Shown here: piece by piece, positions 42,556 to 52,379 of the stretch
Numbering within the stretch: position 1 is the first letter of the stretch
Layout of the letters: the number at the start of each line of letters is the position of its first letter
Assembly: GCA_020746995.1 (NCBI GenBank)
Contig: JAGPXD010000003.1
Location: 1,736,001 to 1,800,000 of the forward strand
DNA length: 64,000 bases
Direction of reading: 5' to 3'
From: Plectosphaerella cucumerina
Taxonomy: Eukaryota; Ascomycota; Sordariomycetes; Glomerellales; Plectosphaerellaceae
Program-made: the position numbers and the translations under genes
The notes under the pieces: model-generated
Told to the model about the DNA's origin: nothing
Databases searched by the model: none
The model's input: only the letters and a program-made list of their open reading frames with translations

Positions 42556-45364
42556 ATGCCTGGTGAGTTCCTTCAGCTTCTCCCTCCCCAACACACACGC
42601 CCTCTCTCGCATACGTGCCGCCTCGTGACCTCCGCTGCGCCCAACCAGCTCGACCACGTCACATGCATACCATCCCAGGCAAAGCGACTACATGCCGCCC
42701 GACAATCGACCACGATCCTCCCAGCGCGCCGCAGATACCGATCTCTCAGATCTCGAGTGCGACCGCCAGCACCGACTCCATCGGTCCCCTGCTGGCGCCC
42801 ATGCGACAAGCTCTTCTCGCGCATCGGGCCGGGCCTCCGCGGATCGACACAACACGACACCTCCCTACCCTCATACCACAGTTCTCGTGACAGACTAGGC
42901 GGAAGGATTATGATGCTAATACACCCTGACAGCACTCGTTGAGGATGACTGGATCAACGGCCAGGCCAAGTAAGCTTGGCCCCCTCTCCCCTCATCAGCC
43001 TTTGTTCGTGCTAACCCAAGCGCAGCAGCCAGACCTCTGTCACCGACCTCGAAGACTGCTCCATCGCCATCGATGCGACATACTACCTCCAGCTGATGCT
43101 CGACACCCCTCCGTCCCGCGAACCCCTGCTGTCCGCCCTCGGAGGCCTGACCGGACTCGAAACCCACATCAGAGAAGACCTGGAGCAATGGGAGGCCCAC
43201 AAGATCATACCGTTCTTCATCTTCGACGGCCAGGATCTCCACGGTCAGCCCGACGTCTCCATCAAGCGTGGAAAGAACGCCAACCGCAAGGCCGACGAGG
43301 GCTGGACACTCTATAGGAAGGGCCAGGCCGAATCGGCCGTCGCTGCATTCGGAGACAACGCCGGTATGGACTCCGCCGTGGATTATCCATACCCCACTAC
43401 TGGCTACAATCTGACACTCTTGCACAGGCGCCTTTCGAGTTCAGGACCTGTATCACGTCCTACAGAAAGTGCTGCGCTCCAAGGAGCTTCACTTCCTGGT
43501 GGCCCCCTACAATGCCGCGGCACAGGTAAACGGAATCGTTTGCCCCCGTCTCGCATGCCATGTCTGACACGTTACAGATCGCCTACCTCGACATGATCGA
43601 CTCGGACCAGTGCGCCGGAATCATGGGGTCCCAGGAGCTCCTGCTCTACCCCATCAACGATGGCGTCATCAAGTCAATCAACTGGGAGTCCAAGACAGTG
43701 ACAGCCATCTTTAAGAAGAGCTTGATCCGTTCTCTCAACGTGAGCGAGAGCACCTTCATCGATGCGCTGCTCATGACCGGCACCTCCTTCCTCTCTCCAT
43801 TCCCGCCCCTCCTGGACGACCAATCGGTGCGCCGCCAACCGTACACCATCAACGACGCCCTCAACATGCTGCGGACGGCCGACAAGTCAGTGGGACAGAG
43901 CTGCTCGGCCTTTGGCGACATCCTGGCAGCTCAGGATCCGGATTGGCTGGACCGGTACAGGCGTGCTCGCATGGCTGTCTCTCACTTCACATATATCGCG
44001 GAAGATGGCGAGGTCAAGGTGCACGACTGGGACACTCTCACCAAGGACAACCTGCAATACCTGGGTCTCCAGTTGCCAGCAGAGCTGTACCATTACCTGA
44101 ACACGGGCCTCATCGGCGGCCGTCTGCTCAGCGGCATCACTCACCGTCAGCTGGTCGTGCTCCCCACGCTGGACGGCACCGTCACCGAAGAGTACAAGAA
44201 GCTCGTGACGTCTCAACTCACGCCCATCCGTGAGCAGGCTCTCGCGCTCCTCATTCCTCGCATGAACCGTTGGATCGGCAGGCAGGACGTCACGCTCAAG
44301 GCGTGGTTCGACCCCAAATTCTCTCAGAAACTGAACTACGCAGCTGTTCAGCCTAATCCGCTGGGGTGCGCCTTTTCCTGGGACGTCAAGAAGGAACATT
44401 TTGGCAAGAGCGACTACAAGAAGCAGAGCCCAGGGACCATTGCCTTTGAGGTTCTGTCACTCCTCTTCTCATCCTTTTCCGACGAGACCATCGCCAAGTC
44501 GAAGCGGGTCAAGGGCATCGACTCGGCCGAGGAGATTATTTCCCTCACTCTCTGGCGTTTCCTCCATCTCCGGGGCTATGTGACCAGCACCCACGGCCTG
44601 ACCGACTGGGGAAACGCACTCGCCATCTCGCTCCTTCACGCCTCTGATTCCTGCAAGGAAGATGCTAACAGCCAGCACGCGTTCGAGATTTACGAAGCGG
44701 TTTTGCTGGCGTTCGAACTTCTCCGCTTCGGCGTTCTCGACGGCACTTCTACCGAGCAAAGCAACGGCGTCGCCAACGGTGGCGGCGACGACCAAGCCTC
44801 CGCAACACTGATCGGTCGATGCGCGTCTCTGCTCACCCTCGGCCACCAAGCTAATGGCTACACGGGCCCGTTGAGTAGAGATCTCTTGTACTTCCGGTCA
44901 TTGGTCTCCGCCGTCAGGGAGGTTGACAGGGATCTCATTGAGGCAATTGTTGCCTCCACGTTCCTTCACGCCCAGTCAAAGCGGGACAGGACGGATTACT
45001 TCGCCATTAGCCAAAAGTAGGTCGCACAGTGATCCGAGGATGTTCTGTGATGCCTTTTGCTAACCTCAAACCCAGGCTCCCCTTCCTGTACACCCCCGAC
45101 ATTGCCCTGGGCATTGCCGTCTCCACATTCCTTGGCAGCCTCTCACCATCAGACGATGCTGAGACCCGCAAGACCAAGCTGGACGAATTCCCCGGACAAT
45201 ATGTTCCTAACTCGACCAATTTCTCCGAAGATTTGAACAGAAGCCTCAACTTCTTCGACTCCCTTTGCAAGGGTGTCGAGCAACTGGCGCCTCACCAGCT
45301 TTCTTCCGAAGCCAAGGCAGCATGGCGGGCAGCCAGGTTCTTCCGCGAAGACCGACGGGTCTAA
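42556..45364 (+). CDS. MKT1: MKT1 homologue (XPG-like post-transcriptional regulator)
   Basis: Six exons (42556-42562, 42933-42969, 43026-43363, 43428-43525, 43578-45016, 45076-45364) give 735 residues. Exon 1 codes only MP plus one base, followed by a 370-nt intron; exon 2 has 37 nt. The exon 3 acceptor is a GCAGCAG pair, so splicing could include or skip one Ser codon. Residues 1-250 form the XPG N/I-like fold (IAIDATYYLQLM, IPFFIFDGQDL, KELHFLVAPYNAAAQIAYLD, DQCAGIMGSQELLLYP). The MKT1 middle and C-terminal domains follow (YLNTGLIGGRLLSGITHRQL, NPLGCAFSWDVKKEHFG). The nuclease-type acidic cluster appears incomplete. Yeast Mkt1 with Pbp1 acts on mRNA stability and translation, including HO and mitochondrial gene mRNAs. 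The start is inferred from the splice structure. Confidence 0.9.
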
Positions 45365-46686
45365 AAGCCCCTACAAGCTCAGTCTTGGCGAGTAGGACCT
45401 ATCCGACTAAGCCTAGCATCAGCTGTGGCCTGCGGCTGTCCTCAGATGTCCTTCGCGGCCAGTTGGTGATGAGACGCCAGCTACCACGAATGAAAGGACA
45501 CGCTGGCGCCCGGCCAGTCTTCCTCCATGATGGGAACGCATGAGAACGAGGGCTCTGAGGACGGAGCTGCCTTGCACCTGAACGTCACACCAGAGGTGAA
45601 TTGACGCCTGCAAGCAGCTGAGGAAGTGGACGATGGCAGGCGACGCGCCTGCAACGACAAGCACCTGCACCCGGGTCTGTGAAGCGTGGACCAGGCAGAG
45701 AGCAGAGGACTCAACGAAGCAAAAAACAAGCACTCGCCACAATATTCAAGCTACATTTCGATGAATGTTGTCGGACTTCGAGACGGGACAGCAGCCCGGG
45801 GTCATCCTGTAGACACTCCCCAGTGTTGTAGTATCGATCTATATAGCTTGCAACATCACATGAACAACACGGGAATGAGCCAGGGGTCTCGTGATGCTAC
45901 TTGTGGGTTGCATTGGTTGATGTTCTAAGCTCTCGCAGCGCCCAGCGCGAATCATTGAAATTTGTCCATCGACTAAACTGCACCGCATGCAATATGCTAG
46001 TACTTGTTGTAATCTTCTACAATATAGGTAGCTAGCTACACATTCCTGTACAGCCAGCGAAATCCCCCAGCGCCAACAAGACCAGTAACATCACCAGCAC
46101 ACGGTTCATCGACGCAGCAGGTCAATCGACGTTCCAGCTTAATCAACCCAGCAATCCAGTGACTCGTCGATGCCAAAAAGTCTGCTGACGTACTCGTTTT
46201 CCCAGAGCTTTATGTTGCCGAAGCCACCCGTGGACCTCCATGATGGCGAGGAAGTCCCAGCCGTCCTTCCTCAAATGTATGCGGCAGGTGCTACGCTGAC
46301 ACAATGGATTTGGGAGACAGGCCGAGCAGACTTGTGGTTAAGCAGGTACCTAGGCAGAGTCGGCGAGGAAGCGTACATATTCTCCGAATGGTCTTGGAAG
46401 AAGGAGTAACCAGGAGGTCAGCATACTATCAGGAAGGAACTTCCATATTGTACCTTTGTCGGTAGTACCTGCCTCCGATCTGAGAACCAACGTGACTGCT
46501 TCAAACCAATGTACCTGCCATTTTGAGTCTGCTACGTGGAGCGCACCTGCCGATGTAGCAGCGTCGATGGCTCACCTGCCCAGGTACCCAGCTATGATCT
46601 AAAGTCGAGGCAAACCCACGCAAGACTGCACGATCTCTTCCACACTCCAACTCTGTCAATCGACAGCGTCGACGCCGCACATCGAG
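45365..46686. other. Intergenic, with one small open frame and a 12-bp palindrome
   Basis: 1.3 kb between two plus-strand genes. A perfect palindrome GTAGCTAGCTAC is at 46028-46039. A 79-codon ATG frame (46170-46409) is listed separately. The 46420-46600 part has several ACCTGCC and GGTACC-type words without clear order. Confidence 0.4.
46170..46409 (+). CDS. Possible 79-residue orphan protein
   Basis: An ATG-started frame of 79 codons beginning MPKSLLTYSFSQSFMLPKPP and ending SEWSWKKE. It is Trp-rich towards the end and has no known motif, signal peptide or membrane segment. It precedes the orphan gene at 46687 by 280 bp on the same strand and could be an upstream exon, an independent short gene or chance. 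I do not recognise it. Confidence 0.2.
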   Translation: MPKSLLTYSFSQSFMLPKPPVDLHDGEEVPAVLPQMYAAGATLTQWIWETGRADLWLSRYLGRVGEEAYIFSEWSWKKE

Positions 46687-47820
46687 ATGGCATCCAGCGT
46701 AGCCATGTGGGAGGACCAACTCACCCAGATCATGATAACGACGATCCGCACACGAGTCGATGAACAACGTGAGGAGAAAGCAACCAAACCGCCCCGAGAT
46801 CGTCGAAGACAAGACGTCAAGAAAGCTTGGGAGTTCACCAAGAACTCCGCGTTTTTCGGCAGAGCAATGTTCCCGCCCTCGGTGATCATGCGTATCGATG
46901 CGCAGATCGACCTCCACCGCCAACCTGGCAATGTTCAGGCGCATCACGTACCTCCTGCCGTCGCCAGCGTTCGAGAGTGGAAGCTGGATGACTATGCGGA
47001 CTGTGTGGTGGAAATGCTGATGACGCTGCATCTCGGCGCGGCCTTGCAGCCATTCCAGATCAGAAAGGTCTCCGAACATTCAGGCATGGATAGTTCGCGT
47101 CTCGGAAAATGCTTGTGGAGATGCATTGCCCTGAGAGACATTGTGGCACATGCGAATGGCATCCTGACCATCCGGCCCTACCCACGCAAATGGACGACAA
47201 TGCCCCGAGCTTCGTCTCCGAGCACTCTGGAACTCTCCAATTTGATGGTGGCTGGAGAAAAGCGCAAAGCACTGGTGCTCGACACTGACCTCACCCCCCA
47301 ACAAGTTGCTGCTCGCAAGCATCCCAGGGTCTCTATGACAAGCACCTCAACAGCAGTTGAGCAGGAAACGAGGGACAAGAGCGAGGTTCACGGAACATCT
47401 ACACAGATGAACACCACTCCGCCGGGGATCACCATCTCGGCGGCCACAATGCAGAAGTATGATAAACGCGATGAACTGAGGTCAAAGGCCATCACTGACA
47501 ACAGCAGCATCATCCAAAAGCTCAAGCTCAGGTCTGCCAGCCTTGTCTCGAGCATCGGACCCCAACCTACCATCCAGGACCTCATAGACAGACTCAAACC
47601 GCTTGACGCGGACCTCACTGCTGAAGACTGGGTATCTCAGCTCGCTATTCAGTATGCCTGCAACAAGATGGAAGCACGTTTCCATCAGCTCCTGAAGAAT
47701 CACCACTCCGAACAGATCCAGCTCATTAAAGACTTCGAACAGTCCTTCATTGACGGCATCACACGCATGGCCGAGACCCGACAGGACCATGACCTGACCA
47801 CTGAGCTTGCTGGGCTTTGA
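46687..47820 (+). CDS. Orphan basic/helical protein, function unknown
   Basis: A single exon of 377 residues starting MASSVAMWEDQLTQIMITTI. I do not recognise a family. Basic clusters at about 33-45 (KPPRDRRRQDVKKAW) and 195-220 (GEKRKALVL, ARKHPRVS) could be nuclear signals. Residues 95-170 contain a compact Leu/Cys/Trp-containing segment (LDDYADCVVEMLMTLHLGAA, LGKCLWRCIALRDIVAHANG). The C-terminal 110 residues are helical and may form a coiled coil (ELRSKAITDNSSIIQKLKLR; LLKNHHSEQIQLIKDFEQSF). Codon use is less C-ended than in the conserved neighbours, and there are no introns. Both fit a lineage-restricted gene. Expression is unproven. Confidence 0.6.
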   Translation: MASSVAMWEDQLTQIMITTIRTRVDEQREEKATKPPRDRRRQDVKKAWEFTKNSAFFGRAMFPPSVIMRIDAQIDLHRQPGNVQAHHVPPAVASVREWKLDDYADCVVEMLMTLHLGAALQPFQIRKVSEHSGMDSSRLGKCLWRCIALRDIVAHANGILTIRPYPRKWTTMPRASSPSTLELSNLMVAGEKRKALVLDTDLTPQQVAARKHPRVSMTSTSTAVEQETRDKSEVHGTSTQMNTTPPGITISAATMQKYDKRDELRSKAITDNSSIIQKLKLRSASLVSSIGPQPTIQDLIDRLKPLDADLTAEDWVSQLAIQYACNKMEARFHQLLKNHHSEQIQLIKDFEQSFIDGITRMAETRQDHDLTTELAGL

Positions 47821-48264
47821 CGTTCCCTAAAAGTACCGAGTCGGCAGTGTCCAGCCATGATAGGACGAGAGCGGTGCCGAGAGACCAAGCCGATTTTGGG
47901 CAATGGTCCAAGAGGATGAGTCTGTGAATGAGTCTACCAGCAAACAGGACAACTTACAACAATGGTTCGAATCGTTTGACCATCAATATGAGGAGCGCAA
48001 AGCTTGACAGGTCCCGTCGCAGCGCCGGTGTCGAGGACAAAGTTTTGGACGACCACACTTACCCCGCCGTGAGGCAGGAAACGACCGAGAGGTGCTGGAG
48101 CATGAACATGAGGCCTCTGGGAGAGCATATGACTACACCACAGTAGACAGAGTACACATGGGGCCACTTTGAGCGGTTGGCATGTACAAAAAACGGCACA
48201 TGAGAATACCAACAGACTTACAGCATCTTTATTTTTGAGCTTCATAGTTAATACGTCCGCCGAA

Positions 48265-48596
48265 TTACTGTACTGATTGACCTGTTGCGTTGATGGACTC
48301 GTGGCGGCTGAAAAACTTAATGGCAGGTCCGTACGCTCTAGCGTCGATCATGAAGCCAGCATCGACACGTTCTAGGACCTTGGCCCCTTTGTGATCATGG
48401 AAGCGGCGCCCCTCCTTCGGAAGCTGGCAGAGCAGGAAGTAAGAGGCCAATGACGACGGTCTGAAGCGTTCGAGAAGGTGACACGCGTGCAGTTTCGGTT
48501 CGGGCACCGCTGAGCCGAAATCACCGGGCGGAAGGTGGACAATACCTAGATAGGCCGCATAGGAAGCTGCGGCTACCAGCGAAGGGAGGCAATGAC
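48265..48596 (-). CDS. Possible 3' exon of an unresolved minus-strand gene
   Basis: An open frame of about 110 codons begins after an acceptor (CCCCATTCAG, with CTAAT upstream) at 48596 and ends at TAA 48265. It has no ATG near its head, so it would need an upstream exon ending in phase 1. The translation looks protein-like (SLVAAASYAAYLGIVHLPPG; LLERFRPSSLASYFLLCQLP; GAKVLERVDAGFMIDARAYG) and codons are moderately C-ended. I do not recognise it. An alternative acceptor phase gives a short tail only. Coding status is inference. Confidence 0.3.
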
Positions 48597-48670
48597 CTGA
48601 ATGGGGATAGCATCACGGAACCTTGATTAGGAATCGGAGCAGGAGGAGAGTTGGCCGTCAATTCATCAGC

Positions 48671-48892
48671 CTAGTAGTCCAGCAATACCAGAATAAAAAC
48701 AATCCATGGCAAGATGCCCGCAAACCACAGCGTAATCCTCTCCAGTCCTCAATGCTCCATGATAGTTGGCCAATGACAGCAGACAAAACCCTTCGCCAGC
48801 TCGTCCTGGTTGGGCGTCTTTCCCACGCGTTGCCATATCCGTTCGTTCCCGTTCGTGACAGCGACCATCACTTCATAGCTTGCAAGTGCCAT
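48671..48892 (-). CDS. Possible small tail-anchored membrane protein (frame interrupted by TGA)
   Basis: The ATG at 48892 has a strong context (ACCATCATGG). The frame MALASYEVMVAVTNGNERIW continues to PNQDELAKG, meets a TGA at 48749-48751, and in the same frame resumes as LERITLWFAGILPWIVFILV ending at TAG 48671. A 42-nt segment with GT...AG ends (48789-48748) would remove the stop and give a 59-residue protein with a C-terminal membrane helix. The donor (GTTTTG) is weak and 42 nt is short for a fungal intron. It could also be a pseudogene or chance. Confidence 0.22.
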
Positions 48893-49040
48893 GATGGTGA
48901 ATAACAAGGGGTTGCCGAGAACTGATCCGCAGGTCAGCATCTGAATCAGTTAAGAAGGGACCAAGGGACAGTAAACATACCAGCTGTCAATGTGATCTTC
49001 GTCCGTTGCGTGCCTCATGTTCGTCGCTCTTGCCAATCGC

Positions 49041-52000
49041 CTAGGCGAGGCCGCAGAAGTACTTGTAGACATCTCCGGCGGGGTTCTCGGGGACGGCCTT
49101 GCCCTCGTACATGTCCTCCTCGATGACGAGCATGACCTCGAGGGCGCGCCAGTCGAAGATCTCGACCCAATCGTGGCCGCCGTCGGCCAGGGTGAGCTCC
49201 AGCGCCTCGATCTTGTCGACGAAGTCGCGGGTCTCCTGGGTGTGGCGGCACTCGACGAAGCAGATCTTGCTGCGAGGGCGCGGCTGCGGGAGAGGCTGGG
49301 CGGCGAGGTTGTCGTCGTCGGCCTCGCGAGGAGGGGTACCCGCCTGAACGACGATGCCCTGGGCGGCGTTCTGAGCCCACTCGCGAGGATCGGTGATCCA
49401 TTCGGTGATGCCGTGGGAGGGAAGAAGCGTCTGGGTCACGAGAAGGTGGTCCTTGACGCAGGGCGAGAGCAGGACGGAACGACCGGGCATGGAGCAGCGG
49501 CCGCCGAGGTAGCGGCATCGTCCGGGAAGGAAGGGGGGAATGGAAGGCGCGGCGGGTTCATCATCGACTGTATCTTCGTCGATCTCGAAGAAGTCTTCGT
49601 CGGCAGAGTCTCCGGCGGCAAGTTGGTCGAGAATGGAAGGTCCGTCGTCATCATCGACGGCAGGATCGGCGGCACCCTGGGGAGGAGGGAGCACCTGGTT
49701 GGCGGGGATTGACTGATTGCCGGTAGAGGTGGCCATGATGGCTGTTTGCTTGATGGCTGGGGGAGAAGTTGTTGACAAAGGGGGGGATTTCTCGAGTGGT
49801 TGTGTCCTCAGCCGTTTGTTTTCAACCGTTGTTGTGGTTGAAGGAGAGGGAGAGCTCCGTTTGAGGTTGCCGGGTGCACTGAAGTCACCGGCCACCTGCC
49901 CGGCCCGCGGCGGGAGTGATGGGGCCGCCGGGTTCCGGGCTGTGGTTGGTCGGCCGGCCGGGCCCGGGCCCCATAATAACGGCGCCGGAGCCGGGCTTTG
50001 AACAGGCACCGATTCGGGACGGGCCGTTGCGTACTGAATGCTGTGGATCCTTTCAGGCCGGGTGGGGCTGCCACTCAAGAGTTGCTGGGACGTGGACTGC
50101 CGAGTTGAGCAGGAGCGAGGAGAGGGTGTGAAACCAGACCAGGCCGTCGATTGGCTTGCGGCATCAACTGCTCGGCCTCGGGGGTCGGCAGCTTCGAGAG
50201 TGGCCATCCACTCCAGCATCTCCTGAGAGTCGTCAGGTGCTGCTAGTGTTCTAGCCTTCTCTGCCATTGACATGAGTTCATCAAAGGTGACTGTGTCCAT
50301 AAAGTCTCTCTCGTAATGGATCTTTGTGACCTGCGGGAAACGGGGTGTGTGGAAGCCGGTGTTGCCCTCGAGGCTGAAGGAAAAGCAGCTGATGTCGAAG
50401 ACTGGCGGTGTCGTAAACACGACGCTGATTCCCTTGGAGCCTGAGAATCGCTTAGGAATAATGAGCTCGAATGCATCCTGCTCGTCCAGTTCCACTGAGT
50501 TCGGGTTGACAAAATGGATGAAGTTCTTGAGCTGCGTCGGGTTCAGCTCCACCGATTCGATGACGACAAACATGGGCTTCTCCTGGTGTAAGAGCATGGC
50601 GTCCTTGTTCTTGAGACATCCCAAGAAGAACTTTGTCCACTTGAGACCAGGGATCTTGTACGACTTCGCATGGACGGCGTCGTAGCGAGCTCCGACGACA
50701 GCAAAGTCTCCAATGTCGCCGAGACCCTTGAAGTAGTCCTTCTTCACCTTGATGGGGCAAGAAGGGTGCTTTCTCTCCGCTTGGCGGCCGAAGTGAAAGT
50801 AAGGCTCGTCGGGCTTGAGAACGAGTCCCTCTTCTCGGTTCACGATGCTCTTGGCGAGAGCCTTGCGGAGATGGGAAACTCCCAGGTGCCGATCGAGATC
50901 GATGATCTGACGCTGCACGAGCTCTGCATGTCCCGGACGACGGCTGATGAGCTGCTCAAGCCTCTCAAAGCGTTTGGTCTGGCGTAGACCTAGGAGCGAC
51001 TCGTCGTCGATGAGGAGAGCGTCGAAAAAGACGATCATGAGATGCTCGTCGGGGTCACGACTAGGCAAACCGTTAGACCAAGATGACGAAAAGCTAACGT
51101 GAGCAATGACTTACGGCGAATCCTGCTCAGTTCCAATGAAGACACCTGATCTGGAGACATACTTCCGAATGACATCGAAAGGCATGATCTTGTGGTTCTG
51201 GGGCACTGTTAGACCTGTGAATGACATATCAAGGGATAGCGAGGGCATACTCTGTCGTTGTAGACGACCAGTTCTCCCTCCAGGATACAGCCCGTTGAGA
51301 TGGCCTGCTTTTCACTGCCAAGCCTGAGTGCTTCCCTGATGGCCCTGATCTTGTTAGCGTAGCCACGGATGAATGGCAACAGGGTGTACTGTACCTGTGA
51401 AGACCTCGCCGATCCTCAGTGCTGTCTTTGCCGCTCTTGGAGAAGATCTGGATGTTGGGGTATGGCTTCTTCATGTCGACGTGGATCTGGCAGTACTCGC
51501 CGTCCATCTTCTTCTCGCAGCTGATGCGGCCGGGGCTCATGTCGAAGCAGTCCTTGATGCTGCGACCCTTGAGCCATGTCTGACGGCCGACCTTGGTACC
51601 AAGCTTTGGCTTGATCTGCTTCAACACGTCACCAAGTCCAAGCGGCTGTGCATTGCGCAGCTGACGTAGGGAACGCAAGGCAACCTCGAAGTTGTCCTGG
51701 ATCCGGAGGACATTAGATATACGGGGGTCGTAGGCTCGGTAGACGATTCGATCGTCAAGACTGGCGCCGCCGTACTGCTTCAGAACCAGGCGAGTGAACC
51801 ACGTCGATTCGACAGGACATAGGCGAAGGAAGAAATGCCCGACGTCATCGTGGCAGATCGGTTTTTTGACCGAGCGGCGGGATCGGACAGCCTCTGAGCT
51901 GAATCGAGAGTTGCTTGCGAGGGCATCGAGCAAAGCATCGATTTCCTCGACAGTGACCAGCCGTTGTGGGTTGTACCTGGGATTAGGCTACAACTTGGTC

Positions 52001-52379
52001 AGGAAGACTGTGTGTGGAAGGAACGGCTACTACTCACAGCCTCTGAAATGACTTTCTTCACAGAGTCGGCCAGGTCGCCGTGGCCTGGCTGCTCATACGC
52101 GGAAAGCACGGCCCTGCGGGTTACGCCAAGGCAACAAGCCCTGCCGATTATCTGGGCCAGCCTGGGGGGCCCTATGCCATAGACGCGGTCGATACGTTTC
52201 TCGGGAAGAAGTGTAGAGAATATGGCGACCAAGTCGGTTGAGGGGTGGTCCAGACGGGCTCGGTGTTTCTTGAACCACCTGGTGAGGATGGCATCCCGAG
52301 AGGGACCTGATGCTCCATTTCTGTGTTGATCCTCTAGCTGTGACAAGAGTTCACAGATGAAGATGAAGGGGAACGTCAT
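49041..52379 (-). CDS. ATP-dependent DNA ligase, LIG4-like paralogue
   Basis: Five exons (52379-52038, 51987-51395, 51344-51251, 51197-51115, 51060-49041) give 929 residues. The N-terminal ligase domain covers residues 1-230. Motif I is KMDGEY with adenylated Lys274; the canonical KxDGxR Arg is replaced by Tyr279. Motif III (CILEGELVVYND), IIIa (MIVFFDALLIDDESL), IV (EEGLVLKPDEPY) and V (CPIKVKKDYFKGLGDIGDFA) are intact, followed by an OB fold. A Pro/Ser-rich linker (about 585-720) leads to a BRCT-like C-terminal region (PGRSVLLSPCVKDHLLVTQT; VEIFDWRALEVMLVIEEDMY). No tandem BRCT with XRCC4-binding linker as in true LIG4 is apparent. Filamentous ascomycetes generally carry an additional LIG4-related ligase of unclear role; I infer this is that gene. 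A paired ACGCG palindrome lies 252 bp upstream of the ATG. Confidence 0.85.

Larger units (their letters stand above)
47821..49040. other. Downstream flank of the ligase gene with unresolved minus-strand exons
   Basis: The 47821-48264 part shows nothing. On the minus strand, 48265-48596 and 48671-48892 carry protein-like frames listed separately, and a 40- or 59-nt intron-like segment ends at 48980 (GTATGT donor). No single gene model connects all of these without a problem. Confidence 0.4.
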
